Assembly (NCBI GenBank): GCA_024680445.1
Contig: JAILCJ010000196.1
Span: forward strand, 1-23,304
Direction: 5' to 3'
From: Campylobacter sp.
GTDB lineage: Bacteria; Campylobacterota; Campylobacteria; Campylobacterales; Campylobacteraceae
DNA length: 23,304 bases
Part shown: positions 7,146-15,267 of the stretch, in pieces
Layout of the letters: each line of letters begins with the position of its first letter
Position numbering within the stretch: the first letter of the stretch is position 1
Notes under the pieces: model-generated
Told to the model about the DNA's origin: nothing
The model's database searches: none
The model's input: the letters and a program-made list of their open reading frames with translations, nothing else
Position numbers and translations under genes: made by a program

Positions 7146-7978
7146 TTTTTACTATCCTTTTCTAAAATTTTTGCATTTTCGCACGCCTCGCCAAGCCCTT
7201 TATCACAAGCTTTTGCGAAAAATTCTTTGGCTTTTTTCTCATCTTTTTTTACGCCTTTTGCCTCGGCATACATTATGGCTATATCATTGCAACCTTTTGC
7301 GTAGCCAAGCATACACGAGCGTTCAAAATGCTTAGCCGCTTGTGCATAGTCTTGCATTACGCCTTGCGAAAAAGCGTAAAGATAGCCGAGATTATCACAC
7401 GCCATGCCTATGCCACCATTACAAGCCATTTCATAGTAAGTTTTGGCTTTTTTGAAGTCTTTTTCGACCCCTTCGCCTTTGTTGTAAAGATAGCCAAGGT
7501 TATTGCACCCCATCATATCGCCGTATTCGCAAGACTTTGTATAAAGCGAAATGGCTTTTTTGAGGTCTCGCTTGACCCCAGCGCCGTTGGCATAAAGCAA
7601 GCCAAGCGAAGTGCAAGCCTCGTTATCTTTACACGCTTTTTCATAATAATTTATCGCTTTTGTGAAATTTTGATCCACGCCTTGTCCGCTTTCGTGCATA
7701 TAACCAAGGTTGCCACAAGCCATGGCAAAGTCCATTTTACAAGATTTTTCATATAAGCTTAAAGCCTTTGCATAATCTTTTTCCACTCCACCGGTGCCTT
7801 CGTGATAGACAACGGCTAGATTGTAGCACCCTGATGCCTTATTTTGTTTGTTGCAGGCTTCATCGTAAATTTCTATAAGTTTTTTGTGATCACCTTTTTT
7901 TTGTGCGTCCATGCCGTCACTGATAAATCCGGCATTTGCGATAACGCCGAGTGCTAAAAGTAAGATAAATTTTTTCAT
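7142..7978 (-). CDS. Cysteine-rich Sel1-repeat periplasmic protein
   Basis: A 278-residue protein with a signal peptide (cleavage near residues 16-17, ANA-G) and about seven Sel1-like (TPR-related) repeats carrying the pattern A..YY/YE..C..G...AC.NLGY.Y..G.GV..D. Each repeat has a cysteine pair spaced six to eight residues apart, expected to form a disulfide within the helical hairpin. This is the architecture of the Helicobacter cysteine-rich (Hcp) proteins and similar Campylobacter proteins. It likely acts as a periplasmic scaffold for protein contacts. An AGGAAA site lies about five bases before the ATG; its stop overlaps the NosL start (ATGA), placing it in the copper chain. A link to MccA or CcsA1 assembly is inference. 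Confidence 0.88.
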   Translation of the reverse strand: MKKFILLLALGVIANAGFISDGMDAQKKGDHKKLIEIYDEACNKQNKASGCYNLAVVYHEGTGGVEKDYAKALSLYEKSCKMDFAMACGNLGYMHESGQGVDQNFTKAINYYEKACKDNEACTSLGLLYANGAGVKRDLKKAISLYTKSCEYGDMMGCNNLGYLYNKGEGVEKDFKKAKTYYEMACNGGIGMACDNLGYLYAFSQGVMQDYAQAAKHFERSCMLGYAKGCNDIAIMYAEAKGVKKDEKKAKEFFAKACDKGLGEACENAKILEKDSKK

Positions 7979-7989
7979 ATTTTTCCTTT

Positions 7990-10650
7990 CTAAATGGCTT
8001 TTATATCGCGACCTTTGTAGGCAAATGCGATAAGTAAAGCAAGTGCTATTAAAACAAAATAAAGTAAATTTGATGTATCTATGCTGTCTCCACTAGCATA
8101 AGAGTGCAAACCGCTTAGATAAAAATTTACGCCAAAATAAGTCATGATTATACTAAAAAATGCTAACAATGAAGCCACGCTAAATGTGTAAATTCCGTTA
8201 AATTTCGGTATCAAACGCAAATGCAAAACTATGGCATAAACGATGATAGACACATAAGACCATGTTTCTTTGCTATCCCAGCCCCAGTATCTGCCCCAGC
8301 TTTCATTTGCCCAAATCGCACCGAAAAAATTTCCTATGCTAAGCATGGATAAACCGACTATCAAGGCTATCTCATCTATGGCACAAAGATAGCGAATTTG
8401 AGCGTTTAATCGAGTGGAATTTTTGCTGTTTTTAAAAGCCATAAGAAGCAAATTTGTAAAGCCAAGCAAGGCAGATAGTCCCAAAAATCCATAACTTGCC
8501 GTGATAACTGACACATGGATACTAAGCCAATACGATTTTAGCACAGGCACAAGGTTTGTGATTTGAGGATTTACAAAACTCATGTGAGCCACCAGCATAA
8601 TGACACTGGCTAAAAGCGTTGAAGCCGAGATAGTAAGCAAGGACGAGCGGAAAAATAAAAGTCCAGCCAAAATACTAGAAAATCCTATATATATCATGCT
8701 TTCATAGCTATCGCTCCATGGGGCGTGTCCCGAGATATACCAGCGAAGTGCAAGTCCAAAGGCGTGGGCTAAAAAGCCAAAAATTAGCAAATAAAAGGCA
8801 AATTTGCTTAGTTTTTTGAAATCCTTGTTCGCCAAAATACCGCCAAATCCAAAAACAAAGCAAAAAAGCCCCAAAATCATATAAAAATAAAGCAAATTTT
8901 TAAAAATTTCAAGCTTGTTATATAGCACTTCGGCTTTGATTTTTTGATCGCTTGGCAAGATATGGGCTGAGGTCGAGTGTTGGTAGTTTTTAAGCTCGGC
9001 TAAGGCGTGGTTTGCCCTTTGCCAGTCGTTGTTTTGTATGCCGTTTTTTAAGCCGTCTATGTATTCGCTTAGCAGATTTTTGGTGCTTTCATTTATTTGA
9101 AAATTTGTAAAGGCATCATTTGGCGATAGCCAAGTATCGCTTGTATCGTTTGGCACAGGCACAAATCTAAAAAACACGCCTTTTAAAGCAAGATAAGCGA
9201 TATTTACTCTCTCATCAAATTTGATTATTTCATTATCAAATTTGCTTCTTTTTGATGGGCTTTTGGCGTTTGCGGCGTCGCTTTGTTTGGCTAGTTTGTA
9301 TTCGCCAAATTGATTAAACATAAAGCTAAAACTTACAAAATTTTCATCTTCGCCAAGCCCTAAAATCTGCTTAATCTCGGCGTTTTTTACCTTGATGATT
9401 TTTTGATCTTGCCAAAAATACGGATCCGTGCTTATGCCAAGGACGATTTGTTCAGGGCTAAGCCCAAAAAGCGTGTATTTGCCTGAAATTTTACTCACGA
9501 CCTCCCAAGACAAAGTGCTTGCCGGCTTTATACGCCCCATATAATCTTGCACCAAAAGGGTGGCAAATTCTTTTGTGGCGTGTTCTTTTGTGTTTTTATC
9601 AAATTTGGCAAAATCATCGGCTATCAAATTTGACCCCAAAAGTAGGCAAAAAATAAGCAATAAATTTGCATTTTTTAAAAATTTGCTTAGTTTGATAAAA
9701 CGAGAGTGTTTGCTAAACAAATTTAGCACAAAGCCCACGCAAAGCAAAAAATAGCCTATATAAGTTGGAATTTTGCCCGGATCGCGATTTACTTCTAATA
9801 TCGTGCCAAGCTCGTCTGTATCGTAAGATGACTGAAAAAATTTGTATCCACTGTAATTTAGTGGATTGTTCATAGAAATTTCGTGTTTTTGCTCCTCGCC
9901 GTTATGCAAAAGCGTAACAAAACTAGCGTAAGATGAGGCACTTTGTGAGCCCGGATAACGTTTAAGCTCGAATTTTTCTAGCCTAAAAGCAAAGGGCAAA
10001 CGAAGGATTTTTGCACCCCACGCAAGCATGATATTTTTGCCATTGTGCGTGATAGTTTGCGGCTCCCCAAGCCAGCCAACACCGCCTTTTAGGCTAAGTT
10101 CTTGACTTTGTTCGTTATCAAATTTGGCACTTAAATTTAGCGTGCTTCTTTTGCCTTTATCGGCTGGGATATAAGAGACAAATTTAAGTATCAAATTTGA
10201 TCCATTTATGTCTTGAATAAAAGTAAAATCATTATTCCCAAGGCGGGATAAATTTAAGTGAAATTCGTAGTTTTTATCTTCGGTGATGATGTTTAGATAG
10301 GGCTTTACGCTTAGCATTTCATCTGAATTTTCGCCAACTCTTAGGTGCAAGATGCCTTCTTCGCCAAGGTATCTTGTCATAAATGCCCCAAGAGCGATAA
10401 CGACAAAGGATAAATGCAAGGCGAAAAGTCCGAGATTTCGCCACATTTTTGTTTTTGTGATGATGGCTATCAAAGAGATACAAAGCAAAGCCATCACAAG
10501 CTCATACCAATGAGCGTCATAAACTAAAATTTTGGCTGTTTGGGTGTCGTAGGCACTTTCTATAAAGGTTGCCACCCCGGCACCCAAAGCCAAAATACCA
10601 AGCATGAAAATAACAAATTTATAAGACAAGAAAATTTTTAGTATTTTCAT
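7990..10650 (-). CDS. ccsA1: Cytochrome c synthase CcsA1 (ResB-CcsA fusion)
   Basis: System II haem lyase that carries haem across the inner membrane and attaches it to apocytochromes in the periplasm. The 886-residue protein is a CcsB(ResB)-CcsA fusion: TMs and a large periplasmic ResB part in the first half, then a CcsA half with the haem-handling WWD segment at about 782-801 (ESWGRYWGWDSKETW) and flanking TM histidines (HAFGLALRW, IHVSV). In Wolinella, CcsA1 is the dedicated enzyme for the CX15CH haem of MccA, and its gene is in the mcc locus, as here. Position ten bases after mccD with AAGGAG before the ATG supports this over a general-purpose synthase. Substrate preference itself cannot be read from sequence by eye. 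Confidence 0.93.
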   Translation of the reverse strand: MKILKIFLSYKFVIFMLGILALGAGVATFIESAYDTQTAKILVYDAHWYELVMALLCISLIAIITKTKMWRNLGLFALHLSFVVIALGAFMTRYLGEEGILHLRVGENSDEMLSVKPYLNIITEDKNYEFHLNLSRLGNNDFTFIQDINGSNLILKFVSYIPADKGKRSTLNLSAKFDNEQSQELSLKGGVGWLGEPQTITHNGKNIMLAWGAKILRLPFAFRLEKFELKRYPGSQSASSYASFVTLLHNGEEQKHEISMNNPLNYSGYKFFQSSYDTDELGTILEVNRDPGKIPTYIGYFLLCVGFVLNLFSKHSRFIKLSKFLKNANLLLIFCLLLGSNLIADDFAKFDKNTKEHATKEFATLLVQDYMGRIKPASTLSWEVVSKISGKYTLFGLSPEQIVLGISTDPYFWQDQKIIKVKNAEIKQILGLGEDENFVSFSFMFNQFGEYKLAKQSDAANAKSPSKRSKFDNEIIKFDERVNIAYLALKGVFFRFVPVPNDTSDTWLSPNDAFTNFQINESTKNLLSEYIDGLKNGIQNNDWQRANHALAELKNYQHSTSAHILPSDQKIKAEVLYNKLEIFKNLLYFYMILGLFCFVFGFGGILANKDFKKLSKFAFYLLIFGFLAHAFGLALRWYISGHAPWSDSYESMIYIGFSSILAGLLFFRSSLLTISASTLLASVIMLVAHMSFVNPQITNLVPVLKSYWLSIHVSVITASYGFLGLSALLGFTNLLLMAFKNSKNSTRLNAQIRYLCAIDEIALIVGLSMLSIGNFFGAIWANESWGRYWGWDSKETWSYVSIIVYAIVLHLRLIPKFNGIYTFSVASLLAFFSIIMTYFGVNFYLSGLHSYASGDSIDTSNLLYFVLIALALLIAFAYKGRDIKAI

Positions 10651-10660
10651 GCTTCTCCTT

Positions 10661-11608
10661 TTATCCTAAAATACTATAACTTTGTCCTGCATAAAGTATA
10701 AACATACGAAGCATTAATACGCCTATTATGCTTGCTATCGCACTAGCGTAAAATGCAAATTTTGTGTGAGCAACGGCTTTGCCAAGAGCAAAATTTAAAA
10801 CGATAGGCACAACAAAGCCAATGCCAACAACCCCAAACCAAAACATTTTAGCATAATTTCCGCCTATAAAAGCAGCACTTGCCATTTTTTGTGCGTCAGA
10901 GCCCAAAATAAGGGATACAAAAATCATGCCGATAAGCAAAATTTCAAAAGCCATTACCGGCCACTCGGCAAGATGTAAGATGTGATTATCACCCTCGTGT
11001 TTGGCTGCACCAAAACAAGCCGATGAAACTAGCATAGAACTAGCTATGCCCGCACTTAGCCCAGAAGCCACGAAAAGTGCTGGTAAAACGGCTGTGTTTA
11101 GGATAGGAAATCTTACCAAAACAGAGATCAAAAAGCCCGTATATGCACAAATGGCTACCGCAAAAATTAGGCTTAGGGCTAAGATGATTTTTCTTAAAGG
11201 ATTTAAGATTGAAAATATAGGCTTTAAAAAAGCAAATTTGTTTACAAATTCGGCTTCAAAGGCATACAAAAGCACAAAAAAGCTAAGCGGTATATAAATA
11301 CAAAGTGCCGCAACGCCGATAGACATTACAGAAGTGAAATTGTAATTTATCAAAATTTTCCAAAAATAAAGCGGTTTATCAAGATCGCCAACCAAGCAAA
11401 CCATACCTAGCAAAATCGTGATAAAAGCCACGACAGAGGCTGCCTTAAACAAAGGCGTAAATTCGCTTTGATTTTTATAGTAGCGAACAAGCAAAGCCAC
11501 TATCAAAGCTCCACCGCTCATACCAGCTAAGAGCAAATACACAGCTATCGGCCAGTGCCAAACCACGCCACTAGAAAAAGTTGTAGTAAAATTTATAGCT
11601 CCGTCCAT
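10661..11608 (-). CDS. mccD: NrfD/PsrC-type quinol dehydrogenase subunit MccD
   Basis: Integral membrane protein of 315 residues with about eight TMs and the NrfD family look (HWPIAVYLLLAGMSGGALI near residues 18-36; a later LAEWPVMAFEILLIG). It should oxidise menaquinol and hand electrons to the Fe-S protein encoded just upstream. The ATG lies one base after the mccC stop, with a G-rich site (GGGGGTG) five to six bases upstream, so the two are translated together. In Wolinella, MccC and MccD are the proposed route from the quinone pool to the sulfite reductase. The family is clear; the mcc name rests on the adjacent mccA. Confidence 0.93.
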   Translation of the reverse strand: MDGAINFTTTFSSGVVWHWPIAVYLLLAGMSGGALIVALLVRYYKNQSEFTPLFKAASVVAFITILLGMVCLVGDLDKPLYFWKILINYNFTSVMSIGVAALCIYIPLSFFVLLYAFEAEFVNKFAFLKPIFSILNPLRKIILALSLIFAVAICAYTGFLISVLVRFPILNTAVLPALFVASGLSAGIASSMLVSSACFGAAKHEGDNHILHLAEWPVMAFEILLIGMIFVSLILGSDAQKMASAAFIGGNYAKMFWFGVVGIGFVVPIVLNFALGKAVAHTKFAFYASAIASIIGVLMLRMFILYAGQSYSILG

Positions 11609-11609
11609 T

Positions 11610-12284
11610 TCACACCCCCATTTTTACAGCCGGGATATAACGCAAACTCGGCTTTGTGCCACACTCTGGTCGCATTCTAAGGCTGTCTTTGATTTTTAGA
11701 AGTTTGCTTATATGGGCATCTTCATCGTTTAGATCGCCAAATACCAAGGCATCATAGCGACATGCTTCGACACAAGCCGGTTCTTTGCCGTTTTTCAAAT
11801 TTGTATCTAAACAAAAGTTGCAACTTTCAGCCGAATGAGTTTGGGCGTTGATAAAACGCACATCATACGGACAGGCGACTATGCAGTATTTACAGGCTAT
11901 GCAGTCGTTTGCGTTGGTCGTGGTGATATTTGTTAGGCTGTCTTTGTGACAGGCATTTGTAGGGCAAACCGCAACGCATGGAGCCTCAACGCATTGTTGG
12001 CAAGAAACTCTCACGTAGCGTTTGTTCATTCTATCATTTGGATCGGTTTTATCCTCGACAAAAAGCCTCATTTGCCCTTTTGGGACAAGATTTACCTTAG
12101 CACATGCCCTTTCGCAATCGGTACAGCCGACACATTTGTTTTGGTCAAATATCATGCCAAAATTTGGCTTTTTGGCTTTTTGGCTTTCGCCGCTTTTTTC
12201 GGTACCAAAGGCTAAGGTGCCGATAGTTGCAGAGCCAAAGGCGAGATATTTAACAAATGCTCGTCGTTTAAAATTTGTTTTCAT
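11610..12284 (-). CDS. mccC: Four-cluster ferredoxin subunit MccC (NrfC-like), Tat substrate
   Basis: Periplasmic electron carrier of 224 residues from the chosen start. The N-terminus has a twin-arginine signal (FKRRAFVKYLAFG). Four cysteine groups fit four [4Fe-4S] clusters: CVGCTDCERAC, CQQCVEAPCVAVCP, CIACKYCIVACP, and CNFC with a later CVEAC. I chose the ATG at 12282-12284 rather than one four codons upstream because GGAGG lies between them, five bases before the chosen ATG. It should take electrons from MccD and pass them to MccA. The gene is 25 bases after mccB and one base before mccD. Confidence 0.94.
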   Translation of the reverse strand: MKTNFKRRAFVKYLAFGSATIGTLAFGTEKSGESQKAKKPNFGMIFDQNKCVGCTDCERACAKVNLVPKGQMRLFVEDKTDPNDRMNKRYVRVSCQQCVEAPCVAVCPTNACHKDSLTNITTTNANDCIACKYCIVACPYDVRFINAQTHSAESCNFCLDTNLKNGKEPACVEACRYDALVFGDLNDEDAHISKLLKIKDSLRMRPECGTKPSLRYIPAVKMGV

Positions 12285-12309
12285 ATTTCCCTCCACTCAT
12301 AAGCAAATT

Positions 12310-13047
12310 TTATTTTTTTGGAGCGGGATTTTTTGGGACTTCGACTTTTTCGCCCGGTTTATAGACTTTTAAAAGTTCGATCTCAAAGGTTACGACCCCG
12401 CCACCCGGTATTACATCATTGCCTTCATCGCCGTAAGCGATATCGCTTGGCATTACGAATTTGTATTTTGAACCTACATCCATAAGCAAAATGCTTTCTT
12501 TAAATCCATCTATCACACTTACTAATGATAGATACGCTGGCACTTTTTTTTCATAGGTATTTTCAAACTCTTTGCCGTCTGGCAAATAAGCTTTGTAATT
12601 TACCACAACAATACTTTCAGGCTTGGCTTTTTCGCCGTTTCCTGGTGCTAGCATTTGGTATTGAAGTCCTGATTTTGTAACTTTAACATCTTTGTTTTTG
12701 GCGTTTTTTGCCATGTATTCTTTGCCGATTTTTTTATTTTTTTCTAGTTCGGCTTTTTTGTTTTTTTCAGAAATTTGATTTAGTTTTTCTGCTCTGTCGT
12801 TTAAAAGCGTGATTATCTCATCATCACTAAATTTGATTTTATTTTTTAAAGCGTCCATAAGTCCGTCTATGACAGCATTTAGGTCGTGTTTTACGCCTAG
12901 TTTTGCTTGATTATGGAGCTGATTTTGTATATAACTTCCAGTCGATGCACCGATAGCATAAGATTCTTTTTGTTCTTGGCTCATATCCGCAAAGCTATAA
13001 TTTGCCATACAAAATATCGCCACGAAACTTAACATAATTTTTTGCAT
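12310..13047 (-). CDS. mccB: FKBP-type peptidyl-prolyl isomerase MccB
   Basis: A 245-residue secreted isomerase of the Mip/FkpA class: signal peptide (to about residue 20), a helical dimerisation domain (about 25-115, including the charged KKAELEKNKKIGKEYMAK stretch), and an FKBP domain (about 120-232) with SGLQYQML, VVVNYKAYLPDGKEFENTY and IAYGDEGNDVIPGGGVVTFEIELL. It should catalyse proline isomerisation during periplasmic folding. In Wolinella, mccB directly follows mccA. MccA is large and carries eight haems, so a dedicated folding helper makes sense. It is 55 bases downstream of mccA, with a hairpin in the gap; AAGGT lies about seven bases before the ATG. Confidence 0.94.
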   Translation of the reverse strand: MQKIMLSFVAIFCMANYSFADMSQEQKESYAIGASTGSYIQNQLHNQAKLGVKHDLNAVIDGLMDALKNKIKFSDDEIITLLNDRAEKLNQISEKNKKAELEKNKKIGKEYMAKNAKNKDVKVTKSGLQYQMLAPGNGEKAKPESIVVVNYKAYLPDGKEFENTYEKKVPAYLSLVSVIDGFKESILLMDVGSKYKFVMPSDIAYGDEGNDVIPGGGVVTFEIELLKVYKPGEKVEVPKNPAPKK

Positions 13048-13069
13048 CTTTTTACCTTTTTTGAAATTT

Positions 13070-13095
13070 AAAAGGGGCGATTTCTCACCCCTTTT
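13070..13095 (-). terminator. Hairpin between mccA and mccB (partial terminator)
   Basis: On the minus strand, AAAAGGGGTG, a six-base loop (AGAAAT) and CGCCCCTTTT form a ten-pair stem with one G-U pair. The stem starts eight bases after the mccA stop. Only four T's follow before an AAATTT stretch, so it looks like a leaky terminator or a 3' mRNA stabiliser. Either would let mccA be made in excess over the genes behind it. Confidence 0.65.
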
Positions 13096-13102
13096 TTGCT
13101 CG

Positions 13103-15166
13103 TTAAATTTTACTATTTAAAATTCTTTGAGCTTCTTCTACATAGCCTTTTGCGGCATCAACTCTTTGTTTTGTGTATTTAAATCCATGCATACCCCATG
13201 AACCATCTTTTTCTAGCAAATCAACTGTGTCTTGGGCTTTTTCGATAAGCTCATAAACTCTTGATTTACTTGATGGATCAAGTTTTTTGGTTTCAAGAAT
13301 TTTATACATGCCTTCTATATTTATTTTTATAGAAGTGTAAGCATTTTTGATAGGTGTTTGCCAGCCCATGACTTCATCGTAAGCTTGTTTTTGGTTTTTG
13401 AAGTGCAAGGTTTCTTTTAGCTCTGAAATAACAGGACTATGGCAACCTTTGTTTTCTACCATATCAAGGTCAGCCCATGAAGTTCTAGCGCAAGCCCACA
13501 TCAAATCTACGAAGTTTCTGCCGTCCTCATTTCTTTGGAAGTGCCAATCTTTCGCATCTCTTGGACTTTGTGAAGTAGAACCTGCGACCATGGTTTTACG
13601 GTCCGGACTAATATCTATTTTCCAGATATGTGAGCGACGTTGAGTATCAAAACCTGCTTGATCTTGGAACTGAATAGCATAGAAATTTTCACAACTCATC
13701 ATAAACGGCATATGGCAAGACGCACAAGAATTTGTTTTGTGTGTGTCTGCACGAGCTGCTATGTAAGCTTGTGTTTTATGGCAATCAGCACATGTTTTTG
13801 TGATTTTTGGTTTTGAGTAAAGTGCGCTTAGATAGCCTTGTTCTGAATTGTAATTTATACCTTTGATATTTTTATCGCCAGTAACCAAACCAGTAACATC
13901 GTGCGGATCGTGGCAGGTTGTACATCTCATGCCTTTTTCATAGTGAGCGGTGAAGTATGATTGAGAACCTTCTGAACCACAGCCTGGTCCCATTGATTTA
14001 AATTTAGAGCTAAGTGCCAAATCCGGAGCAACTTTGCCAAGCGGATGAGCTTTGTATAGGTCTGGACTCCAGTTAAATCTTTGGTGACAGCGTTCGCAGT
14101 TTGACATTCTGAAATTTGTAGCACCGTCAAGGTGACCGCCAGCGCCGTGGCACTCTTCACAGCTTACACCTTTTGAAATGGTGTGTTTTTGAAGTTCTTT
14201 TGCGTTACCAAGGGCTTTATAAAAGTCTTCTTTTGTTTTAAAATCAAATTTGAACGGGTGGCAAACTTCGCAATATGAAGCGTTTGCTTGAAAATTCATA
14301 GAGTGTTTGTAAGTAGCCGCATAAGATGCAAGACCTCTTACATAGCCGGTATTTAAGCCATACTCTTCGAGAGTTTCAGGGAATTCTGGAACCCATTTTT
14401 TGATCTTTTTAACAACTTCTGGGGTGAGATTTAACGCCCAAGTTCTTTGCCATTGGTTTGAGCCCGGAGTTATGGTACCGGTGCCGTCTCTTAGCAAACC
14501 ACCTGCTACATGGTAAGTACCACGAAGTAGCCAAGCGTCTATAAAGCCAAGTTTTGTTCTAACATGTCCAACTGTTGCATAAACTACATCAGGCGTGATA
14601 CCTTGCGGTAAAACAGGTGCAGTGTCTTCGCTAAATACAGGATCTGTTAGGTTGTTGTTAAACTCTGGGTGTTCGCCCGGGAAGCGGATAGTAGTTGAGT
14701 GGCGTGATCTGCTCCATGATTCGTATTGAGCAGGGTGGCACTCACCGCACTTTTCAGAGCCAACGAATTTGTTTGGGAACATGAGTGATGAACCGGCTGG
14801 GATTCTATACATCATAGAGCTGTATCCTTCGCCAAATTCACGTTTTGTTACCTTAGAAAGATCTTTACCGTGTCCTTCTTCGAGCCACTCGTGACCTCGG
14901 TCAACGACTTTCATCTTGCCATCGACTTTACCGCCGTATTTTGTAAAAATCGGGTGATTTTTAAAAAGCCAGTCATACATCTCTTTTTCTTCTACGATGT
15001 AGTCTTGAAGAGATATGACACCTCTATCTTTGAGAGTTCCATTAGGATTTGCTATGACGCCCTGTGCCGCACCAGTCATTTGCATACCCTCGTGAGCACA
15101 GGCTGACGAGGCAAATACGCCTATCCCGGCAAGCAAGCCAATGAGCGCTTTATCCAGGCCTTTCAT
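13103..15166 (-). CDS. mccA: Octahaem sulfite reductase MccA (CX15CH)
   Basis: Periplasmic cytochrome that reduces sulfite to sulfide as a terminal reductase. The 687-residue precursor has a signal peptide (cleavage near ACA-HE, residue 24). Seven classical motifs begin at C140, C299, C336, C357, C415, C459 and C481. The eighth is C559-(15 residues)-C575-H576, the CX15CH signature of MccA's active-site haem. The only other cysteines after the signal are C396 and C492; their 96-residue spacing equals that of the two cysteines I recall binding Cu(I) in the Wolinella enzyme (399 and 495). The ATG at 15164-15166 has AAGGAGG five bases upstream; an upstream TTG is rejected. First gene of the accessory train. 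Confidence 0.97.
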   Translation of the reverse strand: MKGLDKALIGLLAGIGVFASSACAHEGMQMTGAAQGVIANPNGTLKDRGVISLQDYIVEEKEMYDWLFKNHPIFTKYGGKVDGKMKVVDRGHEWLEEGHGKDLSKVTKREFGEGYSSMMYRIPAGSSLMFPNKFVGSEKCGECHPAQYESWSRSRHSTTIRFPGEHPEFNNNLTDPVFSEDTAPVLPQGITPDVVYATVGHVRTKLGFIDAWLLRGTYHVAGGLLRDGTGTITPGSNQWQRTWALNLTPEVVKKIKKWVPEFPETLEEYGLNTGYVRGLASYAATYKHSMNFQANASYCEVCHPFKFDFKTKEDFYKALGNAKELQKHTISKGVSCEECHGAGGHLDGATNFRMSNCERCHQRFNWSPDLYKAHPLGKVAPDLALSSKFKSMGPGCGSEGSQSYFTAHYEKGMRCTTCHDPHDVTGLVTGDKNIKGINYNSEQGYLSALYSKPKITKTCADCHKTQAYIAARADTHKTNSCASCHMPFMMSCENFYAIQFQDQAGFDTQRRSHIWKIDISPDRKTMVAGSTSQSPRDAKDWHFQRNEDGRNFVDLMWACARTSWADLDMVENKGCHSPVISELKETLHFKNQKQAYDEVMGWQTPIKNAYTSIKINIEGMYKILETKKLDPSSKSRVYELIEKAQDTVDLLEKDGSWGMHGFKYTKQRVDAAKGYVEEAQRILNSKI

Positions 15167-15184
15167 GCTTTCCTCCTTTGCAGA

Positions 15185-15202
15185 ATTTTTGAATTCAAAA
15201 AT
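15185..15202. promoter_or_regulatory. 18-bp perfect palindrome upstream of mccA
   Basis: ATTTTTGAATTCAAAAAT is a perfect palindrome ending two bases before the mccA ribosome-binding region. It could be an operator, or a short hairpin in the leader that leaves the ribosome site open. Eleven bases of its core, TGAATTCAAAA with one more A, recur at 15271-15282 in the end of the sensor kinase gene. Confidence 0.5.
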
Positions 15203-15223
15203 CAAAAAGATTTCGTATTGATA

Positions 15224-15254
15224 ATGGTAGCAAGAAAAAGGGGTAAAAAAGGGG
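15224..15254 (-). promoter_or_regulatory. Candidate mccA promoter with 11-bp-phased direct repeats
   Basis: AAAAAGGGG occurs at 15235-15243 and again at 15246-15254, a period of exactly 11 bp, about one helical turn. On the minus strand this reads CCCCTTTTT twice. Immediately downstream is TTGCTACCAT, an extended -10-like element (TGn followed by TACCAT, 15224-15229). The repeats cover about -18 to -37 of such a promoter, where an OmpR-type response regulator that replaces the -35 box would bind. All of this is inference from position and phasing. Confidence 0.4.
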
Positions 15255-15267
15255 GATAGTAAATGAT

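Noticed and set aside
13927..14160. Open frame of 77 codons inside mccA on the same strand.
   Set aside because: Out-of-frame shadow of mccA, which is intact and full-length.
13103..15166. Reading the multihaem protein as nitrite reductase NrfA, hydroxylamine oxidoreductase or tetrathionate reductase.
   Set aside because: CX15CH, the C396/C492 pair and the mccB-C-D-ccsA1 neighbourhood fit MccA; there is no CX2CK motif of NrfA.
15167..15205. TTG start that would add 13 residues to MccA.
   Set aside because: The internal ATG has a near-perfect AAGGAGG site and is followed directly by a normal signal peptide.
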